Counted from the first letter of the stretch, positions 51,029 through 61,521 are shown. The stretch: DNA of 64,000 nucleotides from Roseomonas indoligenes (GCF_017813365.1 NZ_JAGIZA010000007.1:62001-126000), one strand, 5' to 3'. Numbers and translations are program-made. Notes: generated by a model from the sequence alone, not told the origin.

Positions 51029-51232
51029 TCTGTCCCTGGGAGAGGAAGCAGGAATTCTTCCTCTCCCCGACCTCCTCACCATCATCTTCTTCCAGGAATT
51101 GGTCCTGCTCCGCTGACGGCGCGTTTCGGCTCGTCGTAGAGGGCAACAGCTCAGGTCAGTTCCGCGGCAGCCAGACGGGGTTCCAAGGGCCTCAGGCCCT
51201 TGGCGGGGGTTCCAGGGGGCGGAGCTCCCTGG
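51029..51232 (+). repeat. Composite hairpin intergenic repeat, copy R4
   Basis: The element begins TCTGTCCC directly after the TctC-type stop codon. The head hairpin pairs GGGAGAGGAAG with CTTCCTCTCCC around a CAGGAATT loop, and the CCATCATCTTCTTC spacer is kept. The middle hairpin has decayed: CGTTTCGGCTC no longer has its partner. The tail hairpins are intact, CCAAGGGCC/GGCCCTTGG at 51183-51203 and CCAGGGGGC/GCTCCCTGG at 51212-51232. The copy fills most of the 265 bp between convergent stop codons. Confidence 0.85.
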
Positions 51233-51290
51233 TCCCGGACAGGTCCAGGACGGGCCCTAACTTCCTGCGGGCCACTTGTGTCGCCGGGCC

Positions 51291-52202
51291 TCAAGCGCCG
51301 TCCCGCGCTGCGCCGTTCGCACGCCCCGGGGCCGGTTCCTCCGCGCCTCGGCGGGGATCTTCGCCGGTCCCGTCCTGGAGCATCACGATGCGCGTGGGGA
51401 AGGCCAGTTCTACCCCGGCATCCCGCAGCGCCCTGCGGATCGCCGCGATGGCGCGCCCCTGCCCGGTCACGACCTTGTTCCGTACGCTGTCCGTCCACCA
51501 GCGTACGCGCAGCGTCACGCCCGCCTCGCTGAACTCCCAGGCGCAGGCATCGGGCGGCGGGTCCTTCGCGATGCCGTCGACGGCCGAGAGGGCGCGCACG
51601 GCGGCCTCCGCCACGGCGTCGGGATCCTCGTTGTAGCCGATGGTCACGTCGGCCTCGCTGCGGCGGGTGGGGAAATGCGTCCGCACGATGATGCTGCGCG
51701 TGTAGAGGTTGCTGTTGGGGATCAGCACGCGCTGCCCGTCATAGGTCTTGATGATGGTGGCGCGGGCCTCGACCTGCTCCACCGTTCCCTCATGCGCGCC
51801 GGAGACGATCTGGTCCCCCGCGCGGAAGGGCTGGCTGTACAGGATCATCACCCCGGAAAACCAGTTCTGCAGGATGTCGCGGAAGGCCAGCCCGACCGCG
51901 AGCGACCCCACGCCGAGTGTGGCGAGCAGGTCCGAGGGCTTGATCGAGGGGAAGACGATCGTCGCGAAGACGAGGAAGCCCGTGAAGATCAGGGACCAGC
52001 GGGCGAAGCCACCCAGCAGCTGGCCCAGATCCGTGCGGCGCCGGCGCGCGAAGGCGAAGAGCACGGCCCGCCGCGCGGCCAGCCCGCCGATCCAGAACCC
52101 CGCCATCACGGCCAGGCCGATCCCGATATTGGGCAGGACCCAGAAGAAGCCCTCGACCATGCTCTGCAGCTTGCTGGTGGTGAGCTGCTCCGGTTGTTGC
52201 AT
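51291..52202 (-). CDS. MscS-family mechanosensitive channel
   Basis: A 303-residue small-conductance mechanosensitive channel. There are three membrane helices; the pore-lining one is GVGSLAVGLAFRDILQNWFSGVMIL with the Gly/Ala packing typical of MscS TM3. The beta domain follows (FRAGDQIVSGAHEGTVEQVEARATIIKTYDGQRVLIPNS). The C-terminal alpha/beta cage has a hydrophilic tail. Members release solutes on hypo-osmotic shock. The C-terminal 25 residues (EDPRRGAEEPAPGRANG) are poorly conserved-looking. Confidence 0.94.
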   Translation of the reverse strand: MQQPEQLTTSKLQSMVEGFFWVLPNIGIGLAVMAGFWIGGLAARRAVLFAFARRRRTDLGQLLGGFARWSLIFTGFLVFATIVFPSIKPSDLLATLGVGSLAVGLAFRDILQNWFSGVMILYSQPFRAGDQIVSGAHEGTVEQVEARATIIKTYDGQRVLIPNSNLYTRSIIVRTHFPTRRSEADVTIGYNEDPDAVAEAAVRALSAVDGIAKDPPPDACAWEFSEAGVTLRVRWWTDSVRNKVVTGQGRAIAAIRRALRDAGVELAFPTRIVMLQDGTGEDPRRGAEEPAPGRANGAARDGA

Positions 52203-52316
52203 GACCTGTCCCGATGCTGCCGCAGGCCGTCAACGCGTCGTGGCCGGGGCGGTTCAGGGGATCCCGTGCCGGCCGGGCGAACGCCGTCCGCGCCTGACCG
52301 GCCGGCATGCCCGCCC

Positions 52317-53582
52317 TCAGCCGGTTTCCCGGCCACGGAAGGCGTCGATCCCTTTCACGGGCGGGATCGCCACCGGCACGCCCTCGCGCGCGGACCGGTA
52401 GATCGCCTCCATCAGCAGCTGGTCCTGCACGCCCTCCTCGCCCGGCGTGCGGGGCTCGCGGCCCTCCAGGATGCACTCGGCGAAGTGGTCGATCTCCAGC
52501 GCGAACTGGTCCTTCGCGCCCAGCCGCATCTCCTCCACCGCCTCGTTGTCGCCCTTGCGGCGCGCGACCCGCATCCGCTGACCGCGATAGGCGAAGGCGT
52601 TCTCCAGGTCGATCCAGCCGCGCTCCAGCCGGACTCGAAGATCCTTGCTCTCGTGCGCGCCGTAGCTCGTGGCGCAGTTGGCGATGGCACCCGATGGAAA
52701 GCGCAGCATGAACACCGTCGTCTCGTCGATGTCGCCGTAGCGCCCGTCGCCCTCGGGGTTCACGATCCGCGCGAAGACCTCCACAGGCTCCTCGCCCAGC
52801 ACGGCGCGCACGCCGTTGAGGCAGTAGAGGCCGATATCCGGCAGCGCCCCGCCGCCCGCCAGCGGCGCCTTCAGCCGCCACTGGTCGGCCGGCCCCTGCA
52901 CCTGGGTGTTCGTCGCCTCCAGGATCCGCGGGCGGCCGAGCTCGCCGGAGCGGACGAGGCGAACCAGCTCGCGGTTGAAGGGCTCGTACTGGCAGCGATA
53001 GGCGATCATCAGCCGCACGCCCGCCGCGCGGCACGCCTCCACCATCTCCCGCGCCTCGGCGGAGGTATTGGCCATCGGCTTCTCGCAGAGCACGTGCTTG
53101 CCCGCCTTCGCCACGGCCAGCACGTGGTCGCGGTGCAGCCCGTTGGGCGTCACGACATAGACCGCCTGCACCTCAGGGTTCTCCGAGAGGCGCTCCACCT
53201 CGTGGTAGCCGTACACGCTCTCCGCCGCGATGCCGTACTGCGCGGCCACCACCCGCGCCTTCTCCGGGCTGCCGGAGACGAGGGCGACGGGGCGCGCCGC
53301 CTTGCACGCCGCGAAGGCCGGCAGGACCTCCTCCAGCGTCAGGCGGCCCAGCCCCATGATCGCGAAGCCCACGCGCTTCCCGGGCGGCATCGGCGCGGGC
53401 GGCGGCGGCGCCGGCTTGTCCGCCTCGCCCCTCCAGTTCTCGAAGACCACGGCCCCGTCCTCCACCCCGCCGCGGTCGATGGAGGAGGGCGGGGGAAGCG
53501 CGGCGGGCGCGGCCGCGGGCAGGGCCGGGCCCTCCGGCGTGCCGGGGCCGGTGGGGCGGATCGGGTGCTCGGTGTCGCTCAA
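52317..53582 (-). CDS. Gfo/Idh/MocA family oxidoreductase (GFOR-like)
   Basis: A 421-residue NAD(P)-dependent sugar oxidoreductase. After about 75 Pro/Ala-rich residues the Rossmann domain begins (VGFAIMGLGRLTLEEVLPAF, with the GxGxxx turn). VLCEKPMANTSAEA near residue 165 is the catalytic EKP motif. The C-terminal alpha/beta domain contains GGGALPDIGLYCLNGVRAVLGEEP, as in glucose-fructose oxidoreductase relatives. The start is a TTG that overlaps the stop of the YoaK-type gene (TTGA), with GAGGAG 8 nt upstream. No signal peptide is evident, unlike Zymomonas GFOR. Confidence 0.88.
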   Translation of the reverse strand: MSDTEHPIRPTGPGTPEGPALPAAAPAALPPPSSIDRGGVEDGAVVFENWRGEADKPAPPPPAPMPPGKRVGFAIMGLGRLTLEEVLPAFAACKAARPVALVSGSPEKARVVAAQYGIAAESVYGYHEVERLSENPEVQAVYVVTPNGLHRDHVLAVAKAGKHVLCEKPMANTSAEAREMVEACRAAGVRLMIAYRCQYEPFNRELVRLVRSGELGRPRILEATNTQVQGPADQWRLKAPLAGGGALPDIGLYCLNGVRAVLGEEPVEVFARIVNPEGDGRYGDIDETTVFMLRFPSGAIANCATSYGAHESKDLRVRLERGWIDLENAFAYRGQRMRVARRKGDNEAVEEMRLGAKDQFALEIDHFAECILEGREPRTPGEEGVQDQLLMEAIYRSAREGVPVAIPPVKGIDAFRGRETG

Positions 53583-54298
53583 GCCGGTTGCTCCTCGGTG
53601 GTCGGGTTCGGGCGCAGCGCCAGTACGGCGCCCGCCAGCAGGGTCGCGGCGGCCGGCAGGGCCAGCGAATAAGGGCCGGCAAGGCCATGGGTCAGCGCGG
53701 AAACCGCCGCCCCCAGGAGCAGCGACGCCCAGCGCAGGATATCCCGGCCGGCCCGCGCCATCTCGCCGGCCGCCAGGGCGCGGGCCGTGCGGACCAGCGC
53801 GCCGGTGATGAAGGTCACCCCAGGATCGCCGGAGAAGACCTGATTCACCGCCCCCATCCCCGCGGCGACCGCGAGAAGCACCGCCAGCGGCCAACGCCCC
53901 TCCGGCGTGCCGAGCCCGAGCAGCAGCCCCAGCAGCAGCATCCCACCGGTCAGCAGCAGGGCAGGGGCCGGGCGCGGCGCCTTCCCGGCCCGGGCAAGCC
54001 GCGCCGCCAGGGTGGAACTCGCCAGGAAAGCCAGGATCACGGCACCCAGCGGCCAGGCCTTGGCCCAGGCCCCGTCCGCCAGGGACTCCGCCACCCGCGC
54101 CGAGTTCCCGGTCATGTAGACCGGCAGGATCTCGCCCCCGCGCAGCACGACCAGCGCATCCACCCATCCCGCCAGCGCCGTCAGGGCACAGGCCGCCAGC
54201 AGTGGCGCGGCACCCCCGCCCGCCCCGGTTCCCGCCCCCTTCACCGAACCATCCGCCACCACGCCCAAACCCTCTCCCGCGGAACCGACCCGCCCCAT
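53579..54298 (-). CDS. YoaK/DUF1275 family membrane protein
   Basis: A 239-residue integral membrane protein of the DUF1275 (YoaK) family, about six helices, function unknown. The conserved opening AGWVDALVVLRGGEILPVYMTGNSARVAESLAD and the central GAVNQVFSGDPGVTFITGALVRTARAL are family marks. An N-terminal Gly-rich stretch precedes the first helix. It is coupled by a 4-bp overlap to the Gfo/Idh/MocA gene, suggesting a shared role, perhaps transport of a sugar-related compound (inference). Repeat R5 lies about 110 bp upstream of its start. Confidence 0.85.
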   Translation of the reverse strand: MGRVGSAGEGLGVVADGSVKGAGTGAGGGAAPLLAACALTALAGWVDALVVLRGGEILPVYMTGNSARVAESLADGAWAKAWPLGAVILAFLASSTLAARLARAGKAPRPAPALLLTGGMLLLGLLLGLGTPEGRWPLAVLLAVAAGMGAVNQVFSGDPGVTFITGALVRTARALAAGEMARAGRDILRWASLLLGAAVSALTHGLAGPYSLALPAAATLLAGAVLALRPNPTTEEQPA

Positions 54299-54408
54299 CG
54301 GCCGAGCGCTCCCGCTCCAAACGGCGCTCCGCCCCCGGGGATCACTGGCTGAATTGCAACGCTGTATTTCCGGTCGCCGAGCGGGGCGTTTGTGCGCGGC
54401 GCCGGCTG

Positions 54409-54702
54409 CCCGGGATCAGGGGGCGCCGCCTCCTGGATCCCCCCGGGCAAACGCGAAGCGTTTGTCCCGAGGCAGGAGGCTGGTTGGACCTATAGGTCCA
54501 ACCCTGGACCTGCATCGGGCTGCCGCGAGACTGACTTGAGCTACCGTCCTCCTGCGATCGGAACTGATCCTGCCTTTGCCGTCGCCTCGGCTCCACGAGC
54601 CGAGGCGCACTGTCAGTCCAGCAAGACCAACTCGAAGAAAAAGATGATGGAGAGGGGGCCGGGGAGAGGAAGAATTCTTTCTTCCTCTCCCCGGGACAGG
54701 CC
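54409..54702 (-). repeat. Composite hairpin intergenic repeat, copy R5
   Basis: The longest copy. On the minus strand it starts at 54702, 44 nt after the chvG stop codon. It has the head hairpin with an AGAA loop at 54659-54694, the spacer, and a perfect 11-bp middle hairpin (54583-54593, 54597-54607). GGTTGGACCT/AGGTCCAACC (54482-54503, as in R1) follows, then a CAAACGC/GCGTTTG hairpin (as in R3) and a final GC-rich stem ending at a CCCGGG. It thus combines the tail modules of R1 and R3. The rest of the 447-bp gap (54299-54408) holds nothing I can name. Confidence 0.88.
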
Positions 54703-54745
54703 GTCACCGAAGGACGAGGGCAGGACCCCGAACCCGCAAGGACCC

Positions 54746-56431
54746 TCAGGCCACCGGCAGCCGCACGACGAAGCGCGCGCCGGCGACCGACCCATCCGGG
54801 TTCCGCCGGTTCTCGGCCGAGATGCGGCCGCCCAGCCCTTCGACGATCTGGCGGGAGATGGAGAGGCCGAGGCCCGAGTGCTGGCCGAAGCGCTCGCCGC
54901 TCGGGCGCTCCGTGTAGAAGCGGTCGAAGATGCCTTCGAGCTTGGCTTCCGGGATGCCGGGGCCCTCGTCCTCGATCGCGATCTCCGCCATGGCCCCCGT
55001 GGTCCTGGCACGGACCCGGACGGCGCCGTTCCGGGGGGAGAAGGAGAGGGCGTTGCCCAGCAGGTTGCGGAACACCTGCACCAGCCGCCCCTCCACCCCG
55101 CGCACGACGAGGTGGGCGGGCGCGTCGATCTCCATCGCGGGATCGCCCTCGCCGCGGGTGGCGCCGTGCAGTTCCACCAGCGTGGCGAGGATGGGGCCGA
55201 CATCCACGGGCTCGGCGACGGAGCGAGACAGTTCCGCATCGACGCGGGAGCTGTCGGCGATGTCGCCGATCAGGCGGTCCATCCGCACCGCGTCCTCCGC
55301 GATGATGGCGAGGAGGCGCTTCTGCTGCTCCGGGTTCTCCACGCGGCGCAGCGTCTCGATGGCGGAGCGGACGGAGGTGAGGGGGTTGCGCAGCTCGTGC
55401 GCCACATCGGCCGCGAAGCCCTCATTCGCGTCCACCCGCGCCCAGAGGGCATTAGCGCCGGATTGCAGCGCGCGGGCCAGCGTGCCGATCTCGTCCTGCC
55501 GCCCCATCAGCGGCGCGGGCACCGACCCGCCGCGCCCCTTGCCCTGCCGCATGGAGGCGGCGGAGGCCGCGAGTTCCAGCATCGGCGAGGCGAGCGTGCG
55601 GGCGAGATAGACCGAGAGGGCGACGGTCAGAGCCAGCGCCATGGCGAAAAGGGCGAGGACGGAGCCGCGGATCTCCATCACCCGCTCATCCACCTCCCGT
55701 GCCTCGCGGGTCAGCAGCACGATGCCCACGGGCTGGTTGGCGCGGCGCGCGGGCTCGGCGACCGAGACCAGAAGGCGGCCGTCCGCGGTGCGGCGGACAT
55801 AGGGGTTCACCCCGCCCTCCAGCGCCAGGCGCAGCTCCTCCCGCCGGTCCGGGCCGAGGTCGGGCTGCCAGTCGAAGGAGGGGGCGTCCGCGCTCTCGTC
55901 CACCACCACGGCGGGGCCCCGCACGCGGGGGCGGGGGAACCAGCCCAGCACCCTCTCGTAGACGCGGCCGATCAGCCCGGCCACCGGGCCCGGCTGCTCC
56001 GGCGGGGGCAGGGGCTCGGTAACGATGGCGCCGCCCGGTCCTTCCCGCACGCGGCTGTCGGCCACCAGCAGCCCGTTGTTGTCGAAAAGCTTCGCCTGGG
56101 TGCCCGGGCTCGGCTCCGTCAGGCGACGCAGCAGGGGGCGGGCGGTGTCCGGCACCAGGGTCGCGCGGTCATCCTGGATCCGCACCCCGGCCTCGGCGAT
56201 GCCGTTGGCGTAGATGCGGGCCTGGGTCCGGAGGCCCTGGACCTCCGCGGCCAGGAGCCCGTCCTGGTACTGGTCCAGGTAGAGAAGGGTGGCAGCCAGC
56301 AGGAAGGGCGGCAGCATGTTCACCAGCAGGATGCGCCGCAGCAGCGGCGACACGCGCCGGTTCCGCCCGCGCCGCTCCAGCGGAACGGCGGGGTGGATAT
56401 CGGTCAGGATCGGGCCGCTCGCGTCCGGCAT
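54746..56431 (-). CDS. chvG: Sensor histidine kinase ChvG
   Basis: A 561-residue inner-membrane sensor kinase. The first membrane helix (about 32-50) is followed by a periplasmic domain of about 200 residues and a second helix near 260-285, then HAMP. The phospho-acceptor box is DVAHELRNPLTSVRSAIE (His about 342). The ATPase domain has NLLGNALSFSPR, DEGPGIPE and GLGLSISRQIVEGLGG. Size, order and the adjacent chvI/pckA locus identify it as ChvG, the acid/envelope-stress sensor of alphaproteobacteria. It is separated from chvI by a small secreted-protein gene and a strong terminator, so it may have its own promoter. Confidence 0.92.
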   Translation of the reverse strand: MPDASGPILTDIHPAVPLERRGRNRRVSPLLRRILLVNMLPPFLLAATLLYLDQYQDGLLAAEVQGLRTQARIYANGIAEAGVRIQDDRATLVPDTARPLLRRLTEPSPGTQAKLFDNNGLLVADSRVREGPGGAIVTEPLPPPEQPGPVAGLIGRVYERVLGWFPRPRVRGPAVVVDESADAPSFDWQPDLGPDRREELRLALEGGVNPYVRRTADGRLLVSVAEPARRANQPVGIVLLTREAREVDERVMEIRGSVLALFAMALALTVALSVYLARTLASPMLELAASAASMRQGKGRGGSVPAPLMGRQDEIGTLARALQSGANALWARVDANEGFAADVAHELRNPLTSVRSAIETLRRVENPEQQKRLLAIIAEDAVRMDRLIGDIADSSRVDAELSRSVAEPVDVGPILATLVELHGATRGEGDPAMEIDAPAHLVVRGVEGRLVQVFRNLLGNALSFSPRNGAVRVRARTTGAMAEIAIEDEGPGIPEAKLEGIFDRFYTERPSGERFGQHSGLGLSISRQIVEGLGGRISAENRRNPDGSVAGARFVVRLPVA

Positions 56432-56514
56432 GGGGCGTAGCCTACGACAGTTCCATGGCCGAGGGTGAGGCCGGGGCGTGGCATTCCCGGGGCGCCCACG
56501 GAAAATTCCGCACG

Positions 56515-56546
56515 AAAAAAGGGCCGCCGGATCTCTCCGGCGGCCC
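56515..56546 (-). terminator. Strong rho-independent terminator between small gene and chvG
   Basis: A perfect 11-bp stem (GGGCCGCCGGA/TCCGGCGGCCC, loop TCTC) reads into six T on the minus strand, 33 nt after the small gene's stop. It should sharply limit read-through from chvI and the small gene into chvG. Confidence 0.9.
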
Positions 56547-56578
56547 TTTCCTCACGCTCCGCGGTGCGGAGCGACGGC

Positions 56579-56803
56579 TCAGCTGTGCTGGCCGGCGCCG
56601 CCCGTGGCGCCGCTCGCCTCGAGCGCGTTCTGCTGGGCAGTGGCGAGGTTGCTGGCCAGCGGCGTGCGGCTGTCGGCCCCCACCCAGCGGCCGGAGGCGG
56701 TGGCGCCCTCGGGCACGCGGTCCTGATCGGCGAAGGCGGGGGCGGAGGCCAGGGCGCCGCCGATGAGGGCGGCGGCAAGGGCGATGTTGCGGATGGTCGT
56801 CAT
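56579..56803 (-). CDS. Small secreted protein between chvI and chvG
   Basis: A 74-residue precursor with a clear signal peptide (residues 1-25, cleavage after APAFA) and a mature region of about 49 residues, acidic/polar, without Cys (starting DQDRVPEGATASGRW). No family is recognised. It sits between the response-regulator and sensor genes and ends in a strong terminator, indicating high, separate expression. A GCGGCA/TGCCGC hairpin precedes it at 56828-56842. A role as an abundant stress protein or periplasmic modulator of ChvG is a hypothesis. Confidence 0.8.
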   Translation of the reverse strand: MTTIRNIALAAALIGGALASAPAFADQDRVPEGATASGRWVGADSRTPLASNLATAQQNALEASGATGGAGQHS

Positions 56804-56928
56804 GGCGTCATGTCCTGGGTCGATGGAGCGGCAATGTGCCGCCCCGCGTTGACCCCTAGATGCGCCCGGCCGGACGGGAACTCCAACGCAGGGGATGGAT
56901 TTCGGCTATCCACGGCCTGGATGGATTC

Positions 56929-57630
56929 TCACGCTTCCTTGTAGCGATACCCGATGCCGTAGAGCGTTTCGATCTGTCCGAAGCCCTCATCCACCGCGCG
57001 GAACTTCTTGCGCACGCGCTTCACGTGGCTGTCGATGGTCCGGTCGTCCACGTAGATGTTCTCGCCATAGGCGGCGTCGATCAGCTGGTCGCGGTTCTTC
57101 ACCATGCCCGGGCGCACGGCCAGCGCCTTCACCAGCAGGAACTCGGTCACGGTCAGCTGCACCGGCTTTCCCTTCCAGGTGCAGGTGTGCTTCGTCTCGT
57201 CCAGCACCAGGTCGCCACGGGCGATCACGCCGCCCTGGGGGGTGCCCGACCCCTCCGCCCGGCTCGCCTCGTTCCGGCGCAGCAGGGTGCGGATGCGCTC
57301 CAGCAGCAGGCGCTGGGAGAAGGGCTTGGTGATGTAGTCGTCCGCGCCAAGGCGCAGGCCCATCAGCTCGTCCAGCTCGTCATCCTTCGAGGTGAGGAAG
57401 ATCACGGGCATGCCGCTGCGCTGGCGCAGGCGCTGCAGCAGCTCCATCCCGTCCATCCGGGGCATCTTGATGTCCAGCACGGCGAGATCGACGGGGCGCG
57501 CCATCAGGCCCTGCAGCGCGCTCTCCCCGTCGGTGTAGGTGCGGACGGTGAAGCCCTCCTGCTCCAGCGTCATGGAGACGGAGGTGAGGATGTTGCGGTC
57601 GTCGTCGACGAGGGCGATGGTATGGGGCAT
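56929..57630 (-). CDS. chvI: Response regulator ChvI
   Basis: A 233-residue OmpR-type response regulator. The receiver domain has LVDDDRNIL (acidic pocket), phospho-acceptor Asp in [12 protein letters not shown] (about 53), LTSKDDE and the KPF Lys. The winged-helix domain contains [31 protein letters not shown] and [12 protein letters not shown]. These match ChvI closely. The ATG is the one opening [11 protein letters not shown]. It is divergent from the FMN-binding protein gene and next-but-one to pckA, the classical order in alphaproteobacteria. Confidence 0.96.
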   Translation of the reverse strand: MPHTIALVDDDRNILTSVSMTLEQEGFTVRTYTDGESALQGLMARPVDLAVLDIKMPRMDGMELLQRLRQRSGMPVIFLTSKDDELDELMGLRLGADDYITKPFSQRLLLERIRTLLRRNEASRAEGSGTPQGGVIARGDLVLDETKHTCTWKGKPVQLTVTEFLLVKALAVRPGMVKNRDQLIDAAYGENIYVDDRTIDSHVKRVRKKFRAVDEGFGQIETLYGIGYRYKEA

Positions 57631-57712
57631 CGGGCGTCCCTGAAGGCCTGGTCGCGGCGGCGACGCGGGAAGATGGCAGCCGATTGTGGCGGCCGGATGG
57701 AGTGAAGATGCC

Positions 57713-58195
57713 ATGGCGGGGGAAGAACCGGGAGAGGCGGATGCCGATCCGGCCCTGGAGGCGCGCCGCCTGATGCGCGCCGCCGCCGCCGCCACCCTGG
57801 CGACCGTGGGGGAGGGCGGACAGCCCTTCGCCTCCCTCGTCACCCCCGCCGTGGCGCCGGACGGGTCGGTGCTGCTTTTCCTCTCCGCCCTGTCCGAGCA
57901 CACGCGCCAGCTGCGCCGCGACGGCCGCTGCGCCCTGCTGTTCCAGGGCGCGCCGGACGGCCCGAACCCGCAGACGACGCCGCGGGTGAGCGTGACGGGG
58001 CTGGCAGAGCCGGTGGAGGATCGGGAGCTGAAGGACGTCTGGCTGGCCCGCCACCCCTATGCCGAGCCCTATGCCGGCTTCGCGGATTTCGGGCTGTGGC
58101 GGATGAGCCCTGGGGGCGCGCTGCTCGTCCTCGGTTTCGGCCGGGCGCACCGGCTCAAAGCCGAGGCCCTGCGGCCGGAGCCAGGGGAGGCGTAA
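57713..58195 (+). CDS. Pyridoxamine 5'-phosphate oxidase-like/HugZ-like flavin-binding protein
   Basis: A 160-residue protein with the split-barrel FMN-binding fold of the PNPOx/HugZ group: [42 protein letters not shown], then [26 protein letters not shown] forms a later strand. It is shorter than HugZ and lacks its C-terminal haem-degrading domain, so haem oxygenase activity is not claimed. Several starts are possible; the ATG at 57713 is chosen over a GTG at 57686. It lies between chvI and pckA. Confidence 0.85.
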   Translation: MAGEEPGEADADPALEARRLMRAAAAATLATVGEGGQPFASLVTPAVAPDGSVLLFLSALSEHTRQLRRDGRCALLFQGAPDGPNPQTTPRVSVTGLAEPVEDRELKDVWLARHPYAEPYAGFADFGLWRMSPGGALLVLGFGRAHRLKAEALRPEPGEA

Positions 58196-58365
58196 GCGGT
58201 CTCACACTTCCGTGATGCTGCGCTTGCTAAGTAACTGGACGGTTATTTTTGCCGGGGTCTGCATCCGGCCTTAATTTTGCGCCGGAGCTGCGCGATTATA
58301 CGCCCAGTTCCACGCGGTTCTCCGGCGAGAGGAGAACCGGGCCATCCAGAGGCACGTACTTAGCA

Positions 58366-59970
<1,605 letters not shown>

Positions 59971-59977
59971 CCGGAAC

Positions 59978-60003
59978 GGGGGAGGGCTTCGCGGCCCTCC
60001 CCC
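59978..60003 (+). terminator. Hairpin terminator after pckA
   Basis: A perfect 10-bp stem, GGGGGAGGGC/GCCCTCCCCC, with a TTCGCG loop begins 8 nt after the pckA stop. No T-run follows, so efficiency is uncertain. Confidence 0.6.
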
Positions 60004-60049
60004 ACCGCTTCCCCTGGGTTGCGCGGCCCGGCGGAGCTATATCCACCGT

Positions 60050-60745
60050 ATGTCCCGCGCCCTCATCCTCGATACCGAGACCACTGGCCTCGACCCCGCA
60101 ACCGGCGACCGCGTGCTGGAGGTGGCGGCGATCGAGGTGGTGAATCTCATGCCGACCGGGCGGCACTTCCACCGCCTGATCAACCCCGAGCGCGACGTGC
60201 CGCCCGAGGCCTCGAAGGTGCACGGCTTCACCGCCTCCATGCTGGCGGACAAGCCCCTCTTCGCCGCCATCCTGCCGGAGCTGCTGGAGTTTTTGGGCGA
60301 CGATCCCGTTATCGCCCACAACGCCCCCTTCGACTTCAAGTTCCTGGACTACGAGTTCGACCGCTGCGGAACCCCGCGCATCCCGCGCAGCCGCATGGTG
60401 GACACGCTGGAGATGGCGAAGAAGCGCTTTCCCGGCCTGCCCAACAGCCTGGACGCCCTCTGCCGCCGCTTCGGCATCGACCTCTCCGCCCGCACCACCC
60501 ACAACGCCCTGTTGGACGTGCAGCTCCTCGGCCAGGTCTACCTGGAGCTGATGGGCGGCAAGCAGCCCGGGCTGGCGCTGGCCACCACCCTCGGCGGCTC
60601 CCGCAGCGGCTTGGCCGCCACCGCCGGGCCGGTCGCCCGCACGCCGCGCCCCATCGTCAACACGGCGGAGGAGATGGAGCGTCACGCCGCCTTCGTCGGT
60701 AAGCTGAAGGACCCGGTCTGGGCAGGCCTCGACGCCGCGCCTTAA
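60050..60745 (+). CDS. dnaQ: DNA polymerase III epsilon subunit (proofreading exonuclease)
   Basis: A 231-residue DEDDh 3'-5' exonuclease. LILDTETTGLDPATGDRVLEV (Asp8, Glu10) is ExoI, HNAPFDFKFLDYEF is ExoII, and HNALLDVQLLGQVYLEL gives the final His and Asp. A Gly/Ala-rich linker and a hydrophobic C-terminal tail would bind the polymerase alpha subunit. The gene converges on the ModA-like gene with a 4-bp overlap of coding 3' ends. Confidence 0.95.
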   Translation: MSRALILDTETTGLDPATGDRVLEVAAIEVVNLMPTGRHFHRLINPERDVPPEASKVHGFTASMLADKPLFAAILPELLEFLGDDPVIAHNAPFDFKFLDYEFDRCGTPRIPRSRMVDTLEMAKKRFPGLPNSLDALCRRFGIDLSARTTHNALLDVQLLGQVYLELMGGKQPGLALATTLGGSRSGLAATAGPVARTPRPIVNTAEEMERHAAFVGKLKDPVWAGLDAAP

Positions 60746-61521
60746 CGCCGGATCGGATCCAGCCCCGTCGCCGCGATCGCCTCCGCCGCCTCCGGCGCGC
60801 CAAGGAAGGCGATCAGCTCCCGCGCGGCCTCGGGCTGCCGGGCGCGTACCGTCAGGGCCGCGGCGGCAAGGGAGACCTTCTGAACCTCCTCGGGAATGCG
60901 GATGATCTCGATCCCGGGGATGGGCATGAGCTCGGAGATCTGCTGCAGCCCCAGCGCCGCGTCGCCCCGCGCCACAACCGCGCCGATGCGGTCGGGGAAC
61001 CAGCGGCGGGACTTCGGCAGTACCCGGTCCGCGATGCCCAGGCGCTGCACCAGCTCGCGCTCGAAGAACAGGCCGGAACCGCTGGGGGAATAGGCGATGC
61101 TCGGCGCCGCGAGCAGGGCGGCGCGCAGGGCCTCCACGCTGGACATGTCGGGCCTCGGCGTTCCGGCCCGCACGGCGAAGGCCACGCGCGTCTCGGCGAG
61201 GTCCCTGCGGGTGGAAAGGTCCACATGGCCCGCGGCCGCCAGCGCCTCCAGCGCGTCCCCCAGCGCCAGCACGACATCCGCCGCATCCCCGCGCGCAAGC
61301 CGCTGCGGCAGCGCGTCCGGCGCCGGGCCGAAGGAGGCGCCATAGGCACTGACCAGCCGGTGCCCCCTCCGCCGCTCGAACTCCGGGCCCAGGCGCTGAT
61401 AGGCCGCGGTGAAGCTGCCGGAGGAGAGGACGTGGATCTCTACGCCCTCCGCCCGCGCGGCGCGGAGGAGGGCCGGGGCGGACAGCGCGCCGAGCAGCAG
61501 GCGGCGGGTGAGGGTGGTCAT
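60742..61521 (-). CDS. ModA-like periplasmic solute-binding protein
   Basis: A 259-residue binding protein of the ModA/PstS-like type II fold. A short Tat-like signal (MTTLTRRLLLGALSAPALLRAARA) is followed by IHVLSSGSFTAAYQRLGPEFERR, ADVVLALGDALEAL, FAVRAGTPRPD and IAYSPSGSGLFFERELV, which resemble ModA ligand-site segments. Orphan relatives without ModB/ModC are frequent in this group, and no permease is adjacent here. The ligand may be molybdate or another oxyanion; this is unproven. Confidence 0.85.
   Translation of the reverse strand: MTTLTRRLLLGALSAPALLRAARAEGVEIHVLSSGSFTAAYQRLGPEFERRRGHRLVSAYGASFGPAPDALPQRLARGDAADVVLALGDALEALAAAGHVDLSTRRDLAETRVAFAVRAGTPRPDMSSVEALRAALLAAPSIAYSPSGSGLFFERELVQRLGIADRVLPKSRRWFPDRIGAVVARGDAALGLQQISELMPIPGIEIIRIPEEVQKVSLAAAALTVRARQPEAARELIAFLGAPEAAEAIAATGLDPIRR

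Noticed and set aside
57713-58195. HugZ haem oxygenase
   Set aside because: Only the FMN-binding split barrel is present; the C-terminal domain that carries haem-related function in HugZ is missing and no haem-uptake gene is nearby.
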